Origin: Adineta ricciae
Lineage: Eukaryota > Rotifera > Eurotatoria > Adinetida > Adinetidae
Reading direction: 5' to 3'
NCBI GenBank assembly: GCA_905250025.1
Contig: CAJNOJ010000038.1
Span: 434,001-498,000, forward strand
DNA length: 64,000 nucleotides
The stretch's first letter is position 1; each line of letters opens with the position of its first letter. Shown piece after piece: positions 1 through 11,803 of the stretch. Under the pieces are notes generated by a model. It saw nothing but the letters and a program-made list of their open reading frames with translations. It ran no database searches and was not told the DNA's origin. The translations under genes were made by a program, and so were the position numbers.

Positions 1-2
1 TT

Positions 3-2455
3 TTAGTGTTTCTGTTCATTTCGTTCATTACAATTTGTTTCAATACATAAGATTCCTACATTTGAATCGCTTAGTGAACAAGGCCATAAGTACTGATGAT
101 GAAATAAACCGTTTCTACTGTCAGGGAGACGACTGGCGATACCCGATAAGCGAGATTCTTGTCGACTCCAATCGAGACCTAAATATACGTATAAATCATA
201 GGTAGATGGCCACTTAAAAATAGGTATTGCAAAGAATTACAAGTGTCACTTGATGCAGTACCATTTGGAAGACTGCCATGCCACCAGTATTGAAATCTAA
301 ACAAACATCTGTCATTATGCATAAAAAAACATCAGAATTTACTGAGGTTTCAATCCCTGTACATCCAGGATGTCATGTTGTAGTGGTTTTTGCTCAAAGA
401 TGTCTTCGAATGAGTCAAACAGAACTTGTTCCTTTGAAAAAACCAATGAAATACATCGTTCAAAGCAACATTTCATGAAAAAACCTACTTGCATGTTCAT
501 AATTTTAGCATCCAAACAAACTCCATCGAACAGGTTTGCTAACCATTGTGTGCTGGTCGATATGAATGCTCGATAAAAACCTTTCAGTTGATGTCGTTTC
601 GAAACACGTGCACATAGATCATCATATTCTGATAGTTTCGAGCACATTGTTGGTCGTTTTGGACTGCACATTTTTCGTGCATAGGGACCCAATGCGAAGA
701 TATGTAACTAATTAAAAGAAACTCATTCGAGCTTTTAGATTCTCAATCTTACTGTTGGACAGGGCAATGGAATCGTACATTGCTATGAGAAGAAAAGGAA
801 ATCAATCGAATCGATTTTTGGCAAAAAATTGATCTTACCGATTTTTTAGCAGGTAAATTTTGGTCATGAACTGAAGAGGGCTCCTATCATCTAGCATGTT
901 GTATAATCTGATTTATTATAAAATAGCTTACTGTATTTCCCAAAACTATCGGTATCAGTCTTCCCTGAACTCGCACGAACACATTCTGTAAGTATCCAAA
1001 CTCATCCACAATATGCACGTATGTATGGTCAGAATAGGTTGATAATTTTTCTATTGCCGCTTCCTTCGTAGGAAACACTCGTACACTTGTCTAGCAAAGG
1101 AAAGAATCAGTTTTTCATTAGTAAAGAATTGAATAAGAACCTGTGTAGATTGCATACAGTTCAATGGACAAGATTGGCCTGCATCACCTTTATCTCCTTT
1201 CAATCGTGCATACTAAAAGGATACTCGGAAATGCATACAACAAACTATCATTTTCGACATACTATCTGATAATCAAAATGATAAGGATTTGATACAACAG
1301 ATGGAGATGATGTTGTTTGACAAACACAAGAATTTGCTCGTGCTCTTTGATAAACAATCTTCAAGAAATATCACATTCAAACTAGTTATCACCGATAGAA
1401 ACGATTCCTACCTTTGTATCAGTTATTAATTGCCGGATAGAAAGAGCTAAACGTTCTACATTGATTCGAGAAGACAGACAATCTCTTGTATATATATTAT
1501 ATCGATAGCCACAATCTAAAAGGCATGTCTTTACGAAATGAATTGATTCATATCGTCAACTGACAACCTATCGTACAAACACCTGGATAACCTTTCTCAC
1601 CACGTTCGCCCTAAATTTAACTTCTTACAACTCTTTCAATTTATCTCTTTAATTGATCTTACTTTTTCACAAGGACACACAGGATTTACCTATGCAAAAA
1701 AAACACACGTTGCAACCATCTCGTCTAACGCATGTATCACTCACTTCAGGCATGTACCCATTAGAAGCAGTTACACATCTTACTCCCTGCAAGATATAAA
1801 CAATCTTAATTATCAGATTTGTATACCATTATAACCCTTGGGAAAATAGATCAAATTAAGTTATATGATTACTACACCATATTATCGATGGAAACTATCA
1901 ATGATATACGATATAAACAAACTGCTCTTTAACTGTGACGTATCGAATGAAGAATTTACATAATAATGAGTTTACCATCACTTGAGATGATTCCCTGAAC
2001 ATAGGGTGAGGAAAACAAGAATAAAATTTACCTGATGAAGTAAAAGAACGATCGCCAAGTGTATATACATGCTTATACTCGTTCTCATATCCAACTAGAA
2101 TATCAGTTAACTAATACAAACAATGTTACGAAAGTAATTATTCACTCGCTCTATACAAGTCGTTCTAATTCCGAACGGCGACATTGCCCTGCGTCACGAT
2201 TGTTTATTTATCGAGAAAAAAAATGATCCACATATATCCTCAATCTCTAATTTAGTTCTCCAACAAAACAAAGAATACCAAGTAATAAAGCCTATTATGT
2301 CCTGAAAATACGCGCTGCAGGACACATGCAGATGTTGATAAATCTATTCTTCTGTCAGACATAAATAGTTTATCTCTAGACAGGTTTGATCGATGGAATA
2401 ATAAGTATCCAAACAAAAGAGGAAAAACGAATATGGTGATCTGAGGTGCATACAT
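3..2455 (-). CDS. Collagen XV/XVIII-like (multiplexin) protein with C-terminal endostatin domain
   Basis: The 3' exons encode a multiplexin C-terminus. A trimerisation-like segment (VFPTKEAAIEKL...YVHIVDEFGYLQNVFVRV, about 887-1078) is followed by a short linker and an endostatin domain (about 3-705: LHIFALGPYARK, GFYRAFISTSTQWL, EQVLFDSFEDIF, YWWHGSLPNG, GILCIETNCN). Gly-X-Y triplets occur only in scraps (GERGEKGYP near 1575-1610, GDKGDAGQ near 1170-1205). Other small exons encode Cys-containing and helical segments. The stop is at 3-5. Introns are very short; the one at 432-488 is 57 nt and stop-free, and two near the 3' end are about 35 and 46 nt. The assigned start (2455) gives a hydrophobic leader, MYAPQITIFVFPLLFGYLLF, but I could not join every 5' exon in phase, so the 5' structure is tentative. 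Family knowledge: extracellular-matrix or basement-membrane proteins. Only 194 nt separate this start from the upstream gene. Confidence 0.8.
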
Positions 2456-2513
2456 TGATTAAGATTTTTTATTTTCATTGTTTTTCGAACAAATAGAAAA
2501 ATAAAAAAGAGAA

Positions 2514-2550
2514 ACACACACACACACACACACACACACGAACACACACA
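2514..2550. repeat. CA/TG dinucleotide microsatellite
   Basis: An uninterrupted CA run followed by a short imperfect CA extension lies between the two flanking minus-strand genes, just downstream of the DLGAP-like stop codon and so probably inside its 3' UTR. Confidence 0.9.
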
Positions 2551-2649
2551 TGAGTAAAATTGTTGTCTGTTATTTGTCTTTAGAAAAGTTGAGACGGTAT
2601 ATGTATATGTATATTGCACAAAAGAAATCAATGAGAGAATTGTGAGGTC

Positions 2650-5600
2650 TTATTTCGGTGCAACAAATATTTCCACATCATGATTTTGATTTGCCGAATT
2701 CGCAGCTGCTTTTCGTCGTTCTTGAATAAGTTTTTTCAAATCATCATTAGACGATTTTGTTACAGGGATTTTCGATGATTTATTCTGTTGAGGTTGAAGT
2801 TGTTTCAAGCGATCATCGAGCGCGCGTGGTCGATTGTTAACTAAAATGTTTTATCAACTATCGATTGTTTTCTTTGAATACGAAAGGCAACATACTGTCA
2901 TTTGGATCGTATTCTTCAACAGGAGCCCATTGTTTCGCTTTTCGCATATCAAGCTTAGCAAATTTTTCTTTAACTTTATCGATTAGTGGATATGTTATAT
3001 CCCAGAAACCTTCTAAATCACTATCGAGTGGTATTGGTTCTCCCGAAGTTGATTTTGTCTAAAAGTAACATATTATTATAAGAAGGAAAAGGTGTTGATT
3101 ATAAATGTTTATACCACATTCGCTTGACATAGGCCGCGAAATTGTTTTAGTTTACCTCGTAATAATAAATTGACTTCGCCAATAACAGCATTGATATCAG
3201 TGCGAACTAAAATAAGCGATGAAAATGGAATTGTTATAAGTTGATTGTTTTTCATACCATCTTCGCTCAAGCGATTGTCATCTAGACCGACTAGGTTATT
3301 GTAAGAATCTGCTTTGGACTTGATTATGTTTTCTTCGTCATCCAATTTAGCCAGGAATGTTCGGCCATTCTGTAAAACAAAAGGAAATTTTTAGAAATTG
3401 ATAAAATGCGAAAAATTAATTTTCTTTTACACAAACACACACCCTTAATGTTATCGATCTCGACATATTGCAAGACAAATTTACGAGTAAGAGAAGAAAA
3501 AAAGTTCAGATCGAATGATTCAGGCAACTTTATATACAAATAAATTGATCCATTGAACAGTTTTTTTTTCAATAGGAAAATGATGTGAATGAATATGTAT
3601 ACAAAAGAACAGGAAACTTCTTTAGTGCTTACCATTCTATGAACGAGAGAGACAAGCGTGCAATAGTGACTGATGAGAAGAATGTCGTGATGGAATAAAA
3701 TGCGTGTGTGCGTGTGGGAGAGAGAAAGATAGAAAGAGAAGAAAAAAAAAGAGATGATGACGAGTGACGACGTGGTTTGAATCGAAATTGTTATGTAGTT
3801 CAGCGCAGCGTTCTCGAAAGAGCTGGATAGATGTGGTCGACAGTTGATGTGCGTATGTCCTTCGATTTAAGAAATAAAGAGAGAGAGAGAGAGAAATGAA
3901 GAAAAAACGACATAAGAGGGTGTGAGTCACTGTTATCACTTTGCATTTTACATCTACCCCTCAACATGCTTCGCATCATCAAACCAAAACGAACGAATGA
4001 AAAAAAAAAGATTTCTTTTTTTTTCATCTTAACATAGAAGAAAAACGACTAATATATTTGGTCTTTAGAGAAATCTGTATTCCCTTGATAAGTTCAAAAC
4101 TGAACCAAATCATAGCGATGCATTGATAAAACTGACGCTCGTTTCAGATAAATGATAGATCAAAAGTCATTTCATTTTACAATTTTCTTTGTCTCAATAG
4201 TAACAATAAAGGTCAATGTTGATGATAAAGGCCACCCGTAATCCCGTGCCCATTCTTTACATTCTTAGTCAGTTTTTTTTATTAGTAAACGGTTAACTCA
4301 AAAAACAAAACGGCAAAGCAATTGATGATGACGATTATATGTGTGTATACGATCTATTTTGTGTTGGTTATTTTCAAGAATATTAGTCGAAAAAGAACAC
4401 AACAACAAAAATTGAACTAATATCCACACAAACAATGCTCTAATAAAAGAAAGAAGTTACAAAATACTGATAGAAAATTGATCATCATGCAAAGAAAGAA
4501 GAAAATAGTCCATCACCATACATGTAAGCGTGCAAACAACGATGTTGATCGAAGTGAGAACATTTGATTATCATGATGTTAGTCAGCTATTGAGCTTACC
4601 TTGCATTCTTCGACTAATAAATGTTCGGTTTTCTGTACTAAATCTTCAATCAGTGAAGAGATCTCTTCATTATTAGCATCGCTATTTATCGGTTCGACAT
4701 GATCCTTTTCAATAGCAATTGTTGGTTGTTCAACAGGGAGAGGATCAATGTGTTTTTCTTCAGTGACAGCAGAAGATTGTTCACTATCATGCTTTTCCTC
4801 GTTGACGATCAGTGATGAGTCAGTATTGATGAATTCTTCGTGCTTTTCTTCTTCAATGATTGCAGGTTGTTCAACATTAGTCGGTTCGTTGTGATTTTCT
4901 TCAGTAGAAATCGATAGTTGATCAGCTGTAATTGGTTCGTCATGTTTTTCTTCAATGATGACTGGCGATTGCTCAACGTTGCTATAATTATTGTGCTTTT
5001 CTTCGACAATAGTCGACGATTGTTCATCAGTAATCAGTTCATCATGTTTTTCTCCAGCAGAAATCGACCTTTGATCAGCTGTAATCGGTTCCTCATGTTT
5101 ATCTTCAATAATAATTGGCGACTGTTCAATATCGTTGGCATCACCGTGTTTTTCTTCAGCAGAAATCGATATTTCATCCGTTTTGGTTAGTTCTTCATGC
5201 TTTTCATCGATATTGGCCGATGGTTGTTCAGCAATAGTCGGTTCTTCATGCTTTTCTTCTACAATAACCGGCGATTGTTCATTAGTACTTGGTTCATCGT
5301 GTTTTTCCTCGAGAACCGTTGGCGTTGGTTCAATAGGGATGGTATTATCGTGCTTGTCTTCCTCAACAGCCGACGGTTGTTCAGTAATACTTGGTTCATC
5401 ATATTTTTCTTCAGCGAAAACTGGTGTCTCTTCAGCTTTAGGTAGCTCATCGTGCTTTTCTTCTGGAACAAGTGATGATTGTTCAATAGGGACAGCATCA
5501 TCGTGTTTCTCCTCCACCACAACGATCGACGATTGGTCATTAATATCTGGTTCAGCATGTTTGTCTTCAGTGAAAACTGGTGTCTCTTCAGCTTTAGGCA

Positions 5601-8401
5601 GTTCATCGTGCTTTTCTTCTGGAACAATCGCTGGTTGCTCAACAAAAATAGTATCATCGTGTTTCTCGTCCTCCACAATAATCGACGATTGTTCATTAAT
5701 ATTTGGTTCAGCACGGTTTTCGTCCATATTAGTCGGTGGTTGTTCAGTAATAACTGGTTCTTCATGTTTTTCCTCAGTAACAATTAGTGTCGGTTCAACA
5801 TTGACAGACTCTTCATGTTTATCTTCAGTAATAACTGGTGATTGTTTGATACTGGTGAGTTCTTCCATCGTCACTTCCGAAGATTTTAATGGTTGTTCAT
5901 TATTTAGAAATTCTTCTTGACTATCGATGACTTCCGAGCTAATTGGTGCTGCATTGTTAGCATTAGATTCTACGTAAAAACTAGTTTAAAATCATTGAAA
6001 TTATTTTGAACATTTACCTTGTTCTTTCGTATTCGAACCGTTGCTCTAAAAGAAAGGAATTTGTCCTTTGTATACGAATAGATAAGCGAGATCTTGTTTC
6101 TTACCAAAATATCCGGTAAATTATTGATGGATGAAAGTGCTCGTTCAGTCATTTCCACAAGATCAAGTGCTGATTGATTTTCAACTATGGATTTATCAAT
6201 CACAGGTTGTGTAACATGTTTCTCCTCTTTATTGACAACTCCCAATGCTCGATCAACTGCGCGAAGAAAATTCTGTTCAAATTCTTCATCCCGATCGGTT
6301 ACAGTTGTATTATTTTCGTTCAAGTCAATTGAATTTGTTGTTATCGATGTAACACATGTGTTATTATCTACAGGAACAGCTTGTGTCACATAACTATTTG
6401 ATGAATTTGTTTCTGATTTATTGAGAACATGATCTTGCTGGTCGATAACTGTATTGTTATCAGTTAATACCTTTGTAACGTCTTCTTGATGATTTTCTGT
6501 CCGAACTAAACGAGATATTGATTGGTAGGATTACGTCATACAACTCTCCGACATAATAGCTACATAAATTCTCTAACGATTCTGATTAGGAACATTCAAT
6601 GATTGTCCCAGGTATAACTAAGTGGGAGGTAGAGAGGGTTGACCTGGAAAAATCTCTTACATCGAGATAAGTCTTCATCATATTTGATGAGATGAAAAGT
6701 CATTTGTCGATCAAGTAGATATTCTCTGTGGGAGAGTACATTCTTCAAGCATGAGTACAGAGAAAGAAGAAACAAATCTACTGTTCTCTCTCTCTCTCGG
6801 ACATGTCCTTGTCATCGGGTGATTTGCTTTAAACGCGAAATTAACATATTTTATACATATACAATAAAGCTGTCATACTCTAATCGTTATACGAATAAAA
6901 TTACCTAATCGATCATTGTCAACGAAATTCATTTTTTCCAATGTGATTGGTACTTCATCTTCTAAAGAAGAAGAAATCTAACTAAAATTTGTTTGCTTTT
7001 CTTTTTACATACCTTTCGCATTCAGAGGTCTAAAACTATCAATGCTCTTGCTAATTGGTCTTGCTCTCAAACTCGAAAAGAGCTGATTATTTGCATTAGT
7101 AGAATTCCAATCATATTTTCGTTTTCCAACATCATAATAATGATTAAACTTGAATAAATCGTTTCGACCAAATGATTTTTCATGAGCCGAAAACGGTGTA
7201 GTTAAAGTATATCCGCTTAACAAACAATTCAGTTTTAAATTTGCTTGTTTGCGTGCTTGTAATAACGGATCGTCTGGTAAGATTGGCGAAGGTACACGTG
7301 GTGAATCTGTGGAAGTATCATTACTAAGTAATGAACGATTCTGATGATCAGTTTCAGTTGAATTTCGTTGAGTTGAGTTGTTTTTATTGAAGTATTTCGC
7401 TCGAATTTCATCGTAACATGCATTGATATGATCAACTTTGTCTTTATTATGAGTAGGTGATGGTGTTTTGGATATGGCATCATTAGTCGCTGATTTTGTC
7501 GGAGATTTTTCTACAATAAAAAGCAAAACTTACTCGTGAGCTTGCTGATGATTCAATTTTTTTCGTTCGAAGCTGTTTAATTAGTATGCTGTGCATATCC
7601 ATTGATATACAGATAAAAGTAAACATACATTTAAATTACAGTTATATCTTCAACTACCCTGAAGGTCAAGTATTTGCATCGAACGATTACAAATACGAAA
7701 GTTTATCTACATTGAAAAGATTTCATTGCTTGATTTCGTATCGTTTATATCGTTTGTGAGAAAAAAGATAACTCATAGCATACTTGGAGCTCGTTTTATC
7801 TATCACTTCGTTCTATTAATCAGATTTGGATATTACTTTGTCGTTCGTATGCTGTTGTACTTTGATGCCGCGTTAATTGTGAAATGCGATTGGCAAGGCG
7901 TCTCATCGGCGATGGATCACGTTTTCTTGATTTTCTTGTTGTTATTACTTCTTCATCATTCGTTTGCTTGACTTGCTGTGCTGGTGGTGATGGTGATCGT
8001 TCATTTGTCGAATGGCCGTTAACTTCGATCACTGTTTGTTTGTGATTTTCGCGTGATTTCGAACGAAAACGACGAATTACAGCTGGAGAATTCAACTTCG
8101 AACGTAAGACATTCATTAACGAACGAGATTTTTTCAAAGAGGGAGAAGATATTTCATCCGCTGCTGCCGGAGTGCCATTCGATCGACTTATGGTCGATGC
8201 TTTTCTAAGCAAAGATGTTGAATGACGATGATGACCATTGGTTTTCGACGGGGTCTCATTTGCCGCATCAGTATCATTAGTTGGGATAACCGTTGTCGAG
8301 GTTGACGTACTACGTCCACCTAATGTTGACCATTTTCTTGGCCAACGCGTACTGGAAGACGTACGTGATGGAAGTTGATTAGTTATGGCTACATCAGACA
8401 T
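2650..8401 (-). CDS. DLGAP/SAPAP (GKAP-domain) scaffold protein with acidic repeat insertion
   Basis: Ten exons join in phase: 8401-7837, 7510-7013, 6961-6905, 6505-6105, 6045-6018, 5969-4600, 3369-3258, 3206-3115, 3058-2896, 2840-2650. They total 3,477 nt, or 1,158 residues plus stop. The C-terminal GKAP domain is clear: NGRTFLAKLDDEENI, AVIGEVNLLLRGKLKQFRGL, LEGFWDITYPLIDKVKEKF, then a basic KKLIQERRKAAAN helix and EIFVAPK at the end. In animals DLGAP proteins link PSD-95 to Shank at synapses. The N-terminus is Ser/Arg-rich and low complexity. Exon 5969-4600 is mostly a roughly 17-residue acidic repeat. The usual terminal Shank-PDZ ligand (QTRL type) is absent. The ATG directly follows a polypyrimidine-CAG acceptor, suggesting trans-splicing or a 5'-UTR intron. 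A 1.2-kb intron (3370-4599) precedes the GKAP exons. Confidence 0.87.
4690..5860 (-). repeat. Coding minisatellite: about 23 acidic EEKHDEP units
   Basis: Inside the largest exon of the DLGAP-like gene, a unit of 17-18 codons (consensus around EQSxxxxEEKHDEP) is repeated about 23 times with point divergence. Unit lengths stay multiples of 3, so the frame is kept. The array predicts a highly acidic, disordered segment. The long reading frames on the opposite strand here are shadows of this repeat. Confidence 0.93.
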
Positions 8402-11037
8402 CTGAATGGAAGAAAAACGAAACTCTGATTATTTCTTGAGGGCAAAAAATGACTAAAGTATTTCGTTATACGAGAAGGGAAACTTGATCTTGAAGCAATG
8501 AATGCAAAAAAAGAATCATCTTAAGAGTAATGTTTTTTTCTTTCCTTCTATTATTGGCATATATTGTACGAAAACGATAACATCTGTCATCGTTTGAAAA
8601 CCTACTCGATATTAATATTCTCGATTTCGTTGTTTGCTCGAAAACTTCATGATGCAGAGAAAAAAATCTCTTAGAAATGAGATGGAAGAAACGATAAGAT
8701 ATATCAACAAATAAGAAAAAGATCGACAATGCTGTTTACAATAGAATGAAGACAAGATGTGTGTGTATAAGTCAATATGATTACACACAACAGAAGAAAA
8801 AAAAGGGGAGAGAAAGAAAGATATGAACTACTGCTGTATAACATCCAAATGGGCTATCGCCCAGTTCACATATACGATAAGACAATGCGCATAGCGTTCA
8901 ACAGGCTACATGAACGTTTTACCTACGTACACTTCCAGATGCAGACACAAAAAAGGAAAGATTGTATATGTACGGTATAAGCGACATACTTACATCACCT
9001 AGATATAAAGGAAAAAAAATTCATCGACAGAAGTTCACAAAATTGAAATGATGAATACAAAAAAAAATTGAGAAGAAAAAGAAACAGAACGATAAGAAAC
9101 AAACGACGTAATGGTTTTTGTACTGTTGCTAGTCTTATTGATGACATTGACCTCCCTTCCTCTCTCTCTCTTTCTTTCACACACACCACTAATGAACACA
9201 ATCAAGCTCATTTATTTATACTAAAATAGAACAAAATTGAATATTATGACTGACTATAGCCGACGAGCGGTCACTGTGTCTATATGTGTACTGTACATCA
9301 ACAACGACTATAAGCAAATGCACATATTCTCTTCTTCGTCTTCTCCTCCTTTTTTCTTTCTATCCTAATCACAAGGGTTACCGCTTCCGTATACTCACAT
9401 TGTATAGAAGATGGTGATACCCTTCGTCTCATATTCCACCCACTCGCGTTCTCTATACAGATACATATCTATCGGTCTTAGGCATAAGGAAAAGATATAT
9501 GCACACATTGAAAGAACAGAAAAGAGAGGAAGAGAGAAAGAAAAATCTATTTTTCTCTATTCATCTCTCTTAAGAACTAATCCAGGACAAATTCAATTAG
9601 ATAGATCGTTCACTATTATGACGATTATTATCAATAGGTTTACTATCAAGACGACCTTTGGTCGTTTCTTTTGCACATCTTCTTTAGATTCTTTTATAGT
9701 AAAATGAGTAATATCATTGAAGTGATGTAATACGAAGCTTAAGTGTAAGAAAAAAAAAAGAACAACACTAGAATAGTTACTTCAGTGCATAGTCATTCGT
9801 TGTTAAATGTATATTTGCATCTAAACGCATGTGCATGCCATTAACCTTGAAAATGGGAACCTGTTATACACATTTTCTTTGTCTATATACGATTTTTTAT
9901 GCCAATATTTGTGTTTCTACTTGTCCACATGAAAAGAAATGGCAAGGGCAAGTGGATGTTGTCATTCTTTTTTTTGTACCGTTGAAGGAGCTAGAAAAAC
10001 ACTACTCATGTGTAGTATCATCGATTGCTTGTTGGTTGCTTCTATAATCTAATGATTATTGCTCCTTTAAATGTTGTTCTTGGACGGGGCTAAGAAAAAT
10101 CAGTTAATAGCTTCGTATATATGGGGAAGGTTGAGCGCGTATGTGCATAAACATCTATAAAAATATCTTTGTTCTTATTCTATATAGACATGCTTAGCAT
10201 AACGCTTTTTTGCATTGTGTCTATCTTGCTTCATAATTATACCAAACGCAGCTATCTATCAAGTAAACTAAACGAGAAAGAGAGAGAATCGGCCATTGGA
10301 TAAGAACTTCGACGATGATATATGAACACATTTTTTGTTTGTCTTATCCGGACAATGAACAATCAGCCAAGCCTGATAATTTATAACCTAACTAACTGAA
10401 TTGATGATAAGCATTCACAAATGTGTTTTTTTGAGAATATTACTCGAATCAATTGAACACATGTTAATGAGAAAGATAAACTTTGAACAGAATCTTTTAT
10501 TTATTAATATAATAGGTTGATATGTTTATATAAGACGCAATAAAGAAAAAACAAAACAAAGTATCGTTGATATTTTATAGCTTGAGAAATCAATAGATAT
10601 ATCCTTTGTAAGTCGTTCCTCTTTCTCACTAAAGTTGAACAACAGCTGACTTCAAACTACTTTGAAACTCTCGAAACATTTATCTGTTAGATAGTCTAAT
10701 CCATGTGATATAACAAATGCAATTTTCAGAGTCACATTTTCTGATGTTTTTCGAACAAAATACAACATCAATATATGCAAATAGCATACATTTGTACTAC
10801 ATCTTATCATCTATCTCACCACATGGTATTGTAAATGTCAACTCTACTCTGATTCGAGGGATTTCTTATAATGGTTGTCTCCTTGTCGCTATATATTAAT
10901 CCTCGAAATGATCTCTTAGTCTCTGATAGAGTATATCAAAGTCATAATCCGATCTTTAACATTCAAAGCTTACTCACACATAATGTTTCACATTCATACT
11001 AAATAAAAACTTCTCACTGTGTCAGTTCTATTCGTGT
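8402..11037. other. Intergenic or upstream region, no gene seen
   Basis: About 2.6 kb upstream of the DLGAP-like ATG. It contains GA/CT-rich runs (for example around 8797-8825, 9060-9090, 9515-9545) and only short frames without recognisable similarity or sensible exon structure. It may hold promoter and 5'-UTR sequence of the DLGAP-like gene. Confidence 0.6.
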
Positions 11038-11600
11038 CATACCGGTAATTGATGAAGGAGATGAATAATTCGAAGCACTTTTCATAATTATTCATGTTAC
11101 CGTTGTTGGTTTATCAAGACAAACACGAATCGCACTTACTTTCCATTTGTTTTCCATATTAGACATAATCGTATGGAAATACATTTACCTAGAACAAAAA
11201 TGTCAATGCTTCGGTGACAGCTAAATTATTGACAAGTCAATCTCAAGACCACGAATGAGGACAATAGGCGACGAGGATGACAAATATTCTTATAATACCG
11301 ATTGTCGTGTGCTTCGCACATCGTCATCCAGATGTTGAAAACAAACAAATAGCGAAGTTTGTTGATAGGCGACAGATTTTTAGTTGCATACTGTGCCATT
11401 GCATAAGGCTAATGCCGTGAGAGATGTTTGATTACAAATTTTATCCTGATTGGATGCTAATATGAATGCATTATTTTCATTATCCGACTCATTTACTTTA
11501 GCGACGTGTTCTACATAGCTGTCGCGGCGACATCCTAATTTCACATTTCTTTGGCTTTCAGTGAAGGTCAAGACGTCTAGGAAAATATCATCTAAACGCA
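11038..11600 (-). pseudogene. Decayed ABCA transporter fragment (tandem duplicate)
   Basis: Segments of this stretch align, in the same order and orientation, with parts of the neighbouring intact ABCA gene. 11095-11160 resembles the exon around 12541-12640 but has lost roughly 30 nt including the Walker B region. 11200-11270 resembles 12860-12945. 11310-11335 resembles 13345-13375. 11380-11601 resembles 13440-13610, with shared residues such as NVKLGCRR against NLKIGCRR and SDNENNAF against FENENNGD. Intervening exons, including the Walker A exon, are missing or unrecognisable and the frame is not maintained. I read it as the remnant of a duplicated ABCA copy lying just downstream of the surviving gene. 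Confidence 0.72.
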
Positions 11601-11803
11601 AAAGATAATAACCCTTGTTGGTTAATGACGATCTTCGTTAGAAAGGTAACCTGGATCTGTGTATCACAAATGAAGGAATTTATTATTCATTCGATGAATT
11701 TATGTTGAATAGAATAAGTAACAAAGAAACATTCATTGACTAAACAACGGATATAGACAACACGAAAATAAATATTGAGCAATAATGCAAATGCCATCAA
11801 TGA

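Noticed and set aside
5135..5920. A 261-codon open frame on the plus strand, and other long frames in the same area
   Set aside because: It is the antisense shadow of the EEKHDEP repeat (SSCFSS periodicity) with no independent features; the minus-strand frame joins in phase to nine other exons.
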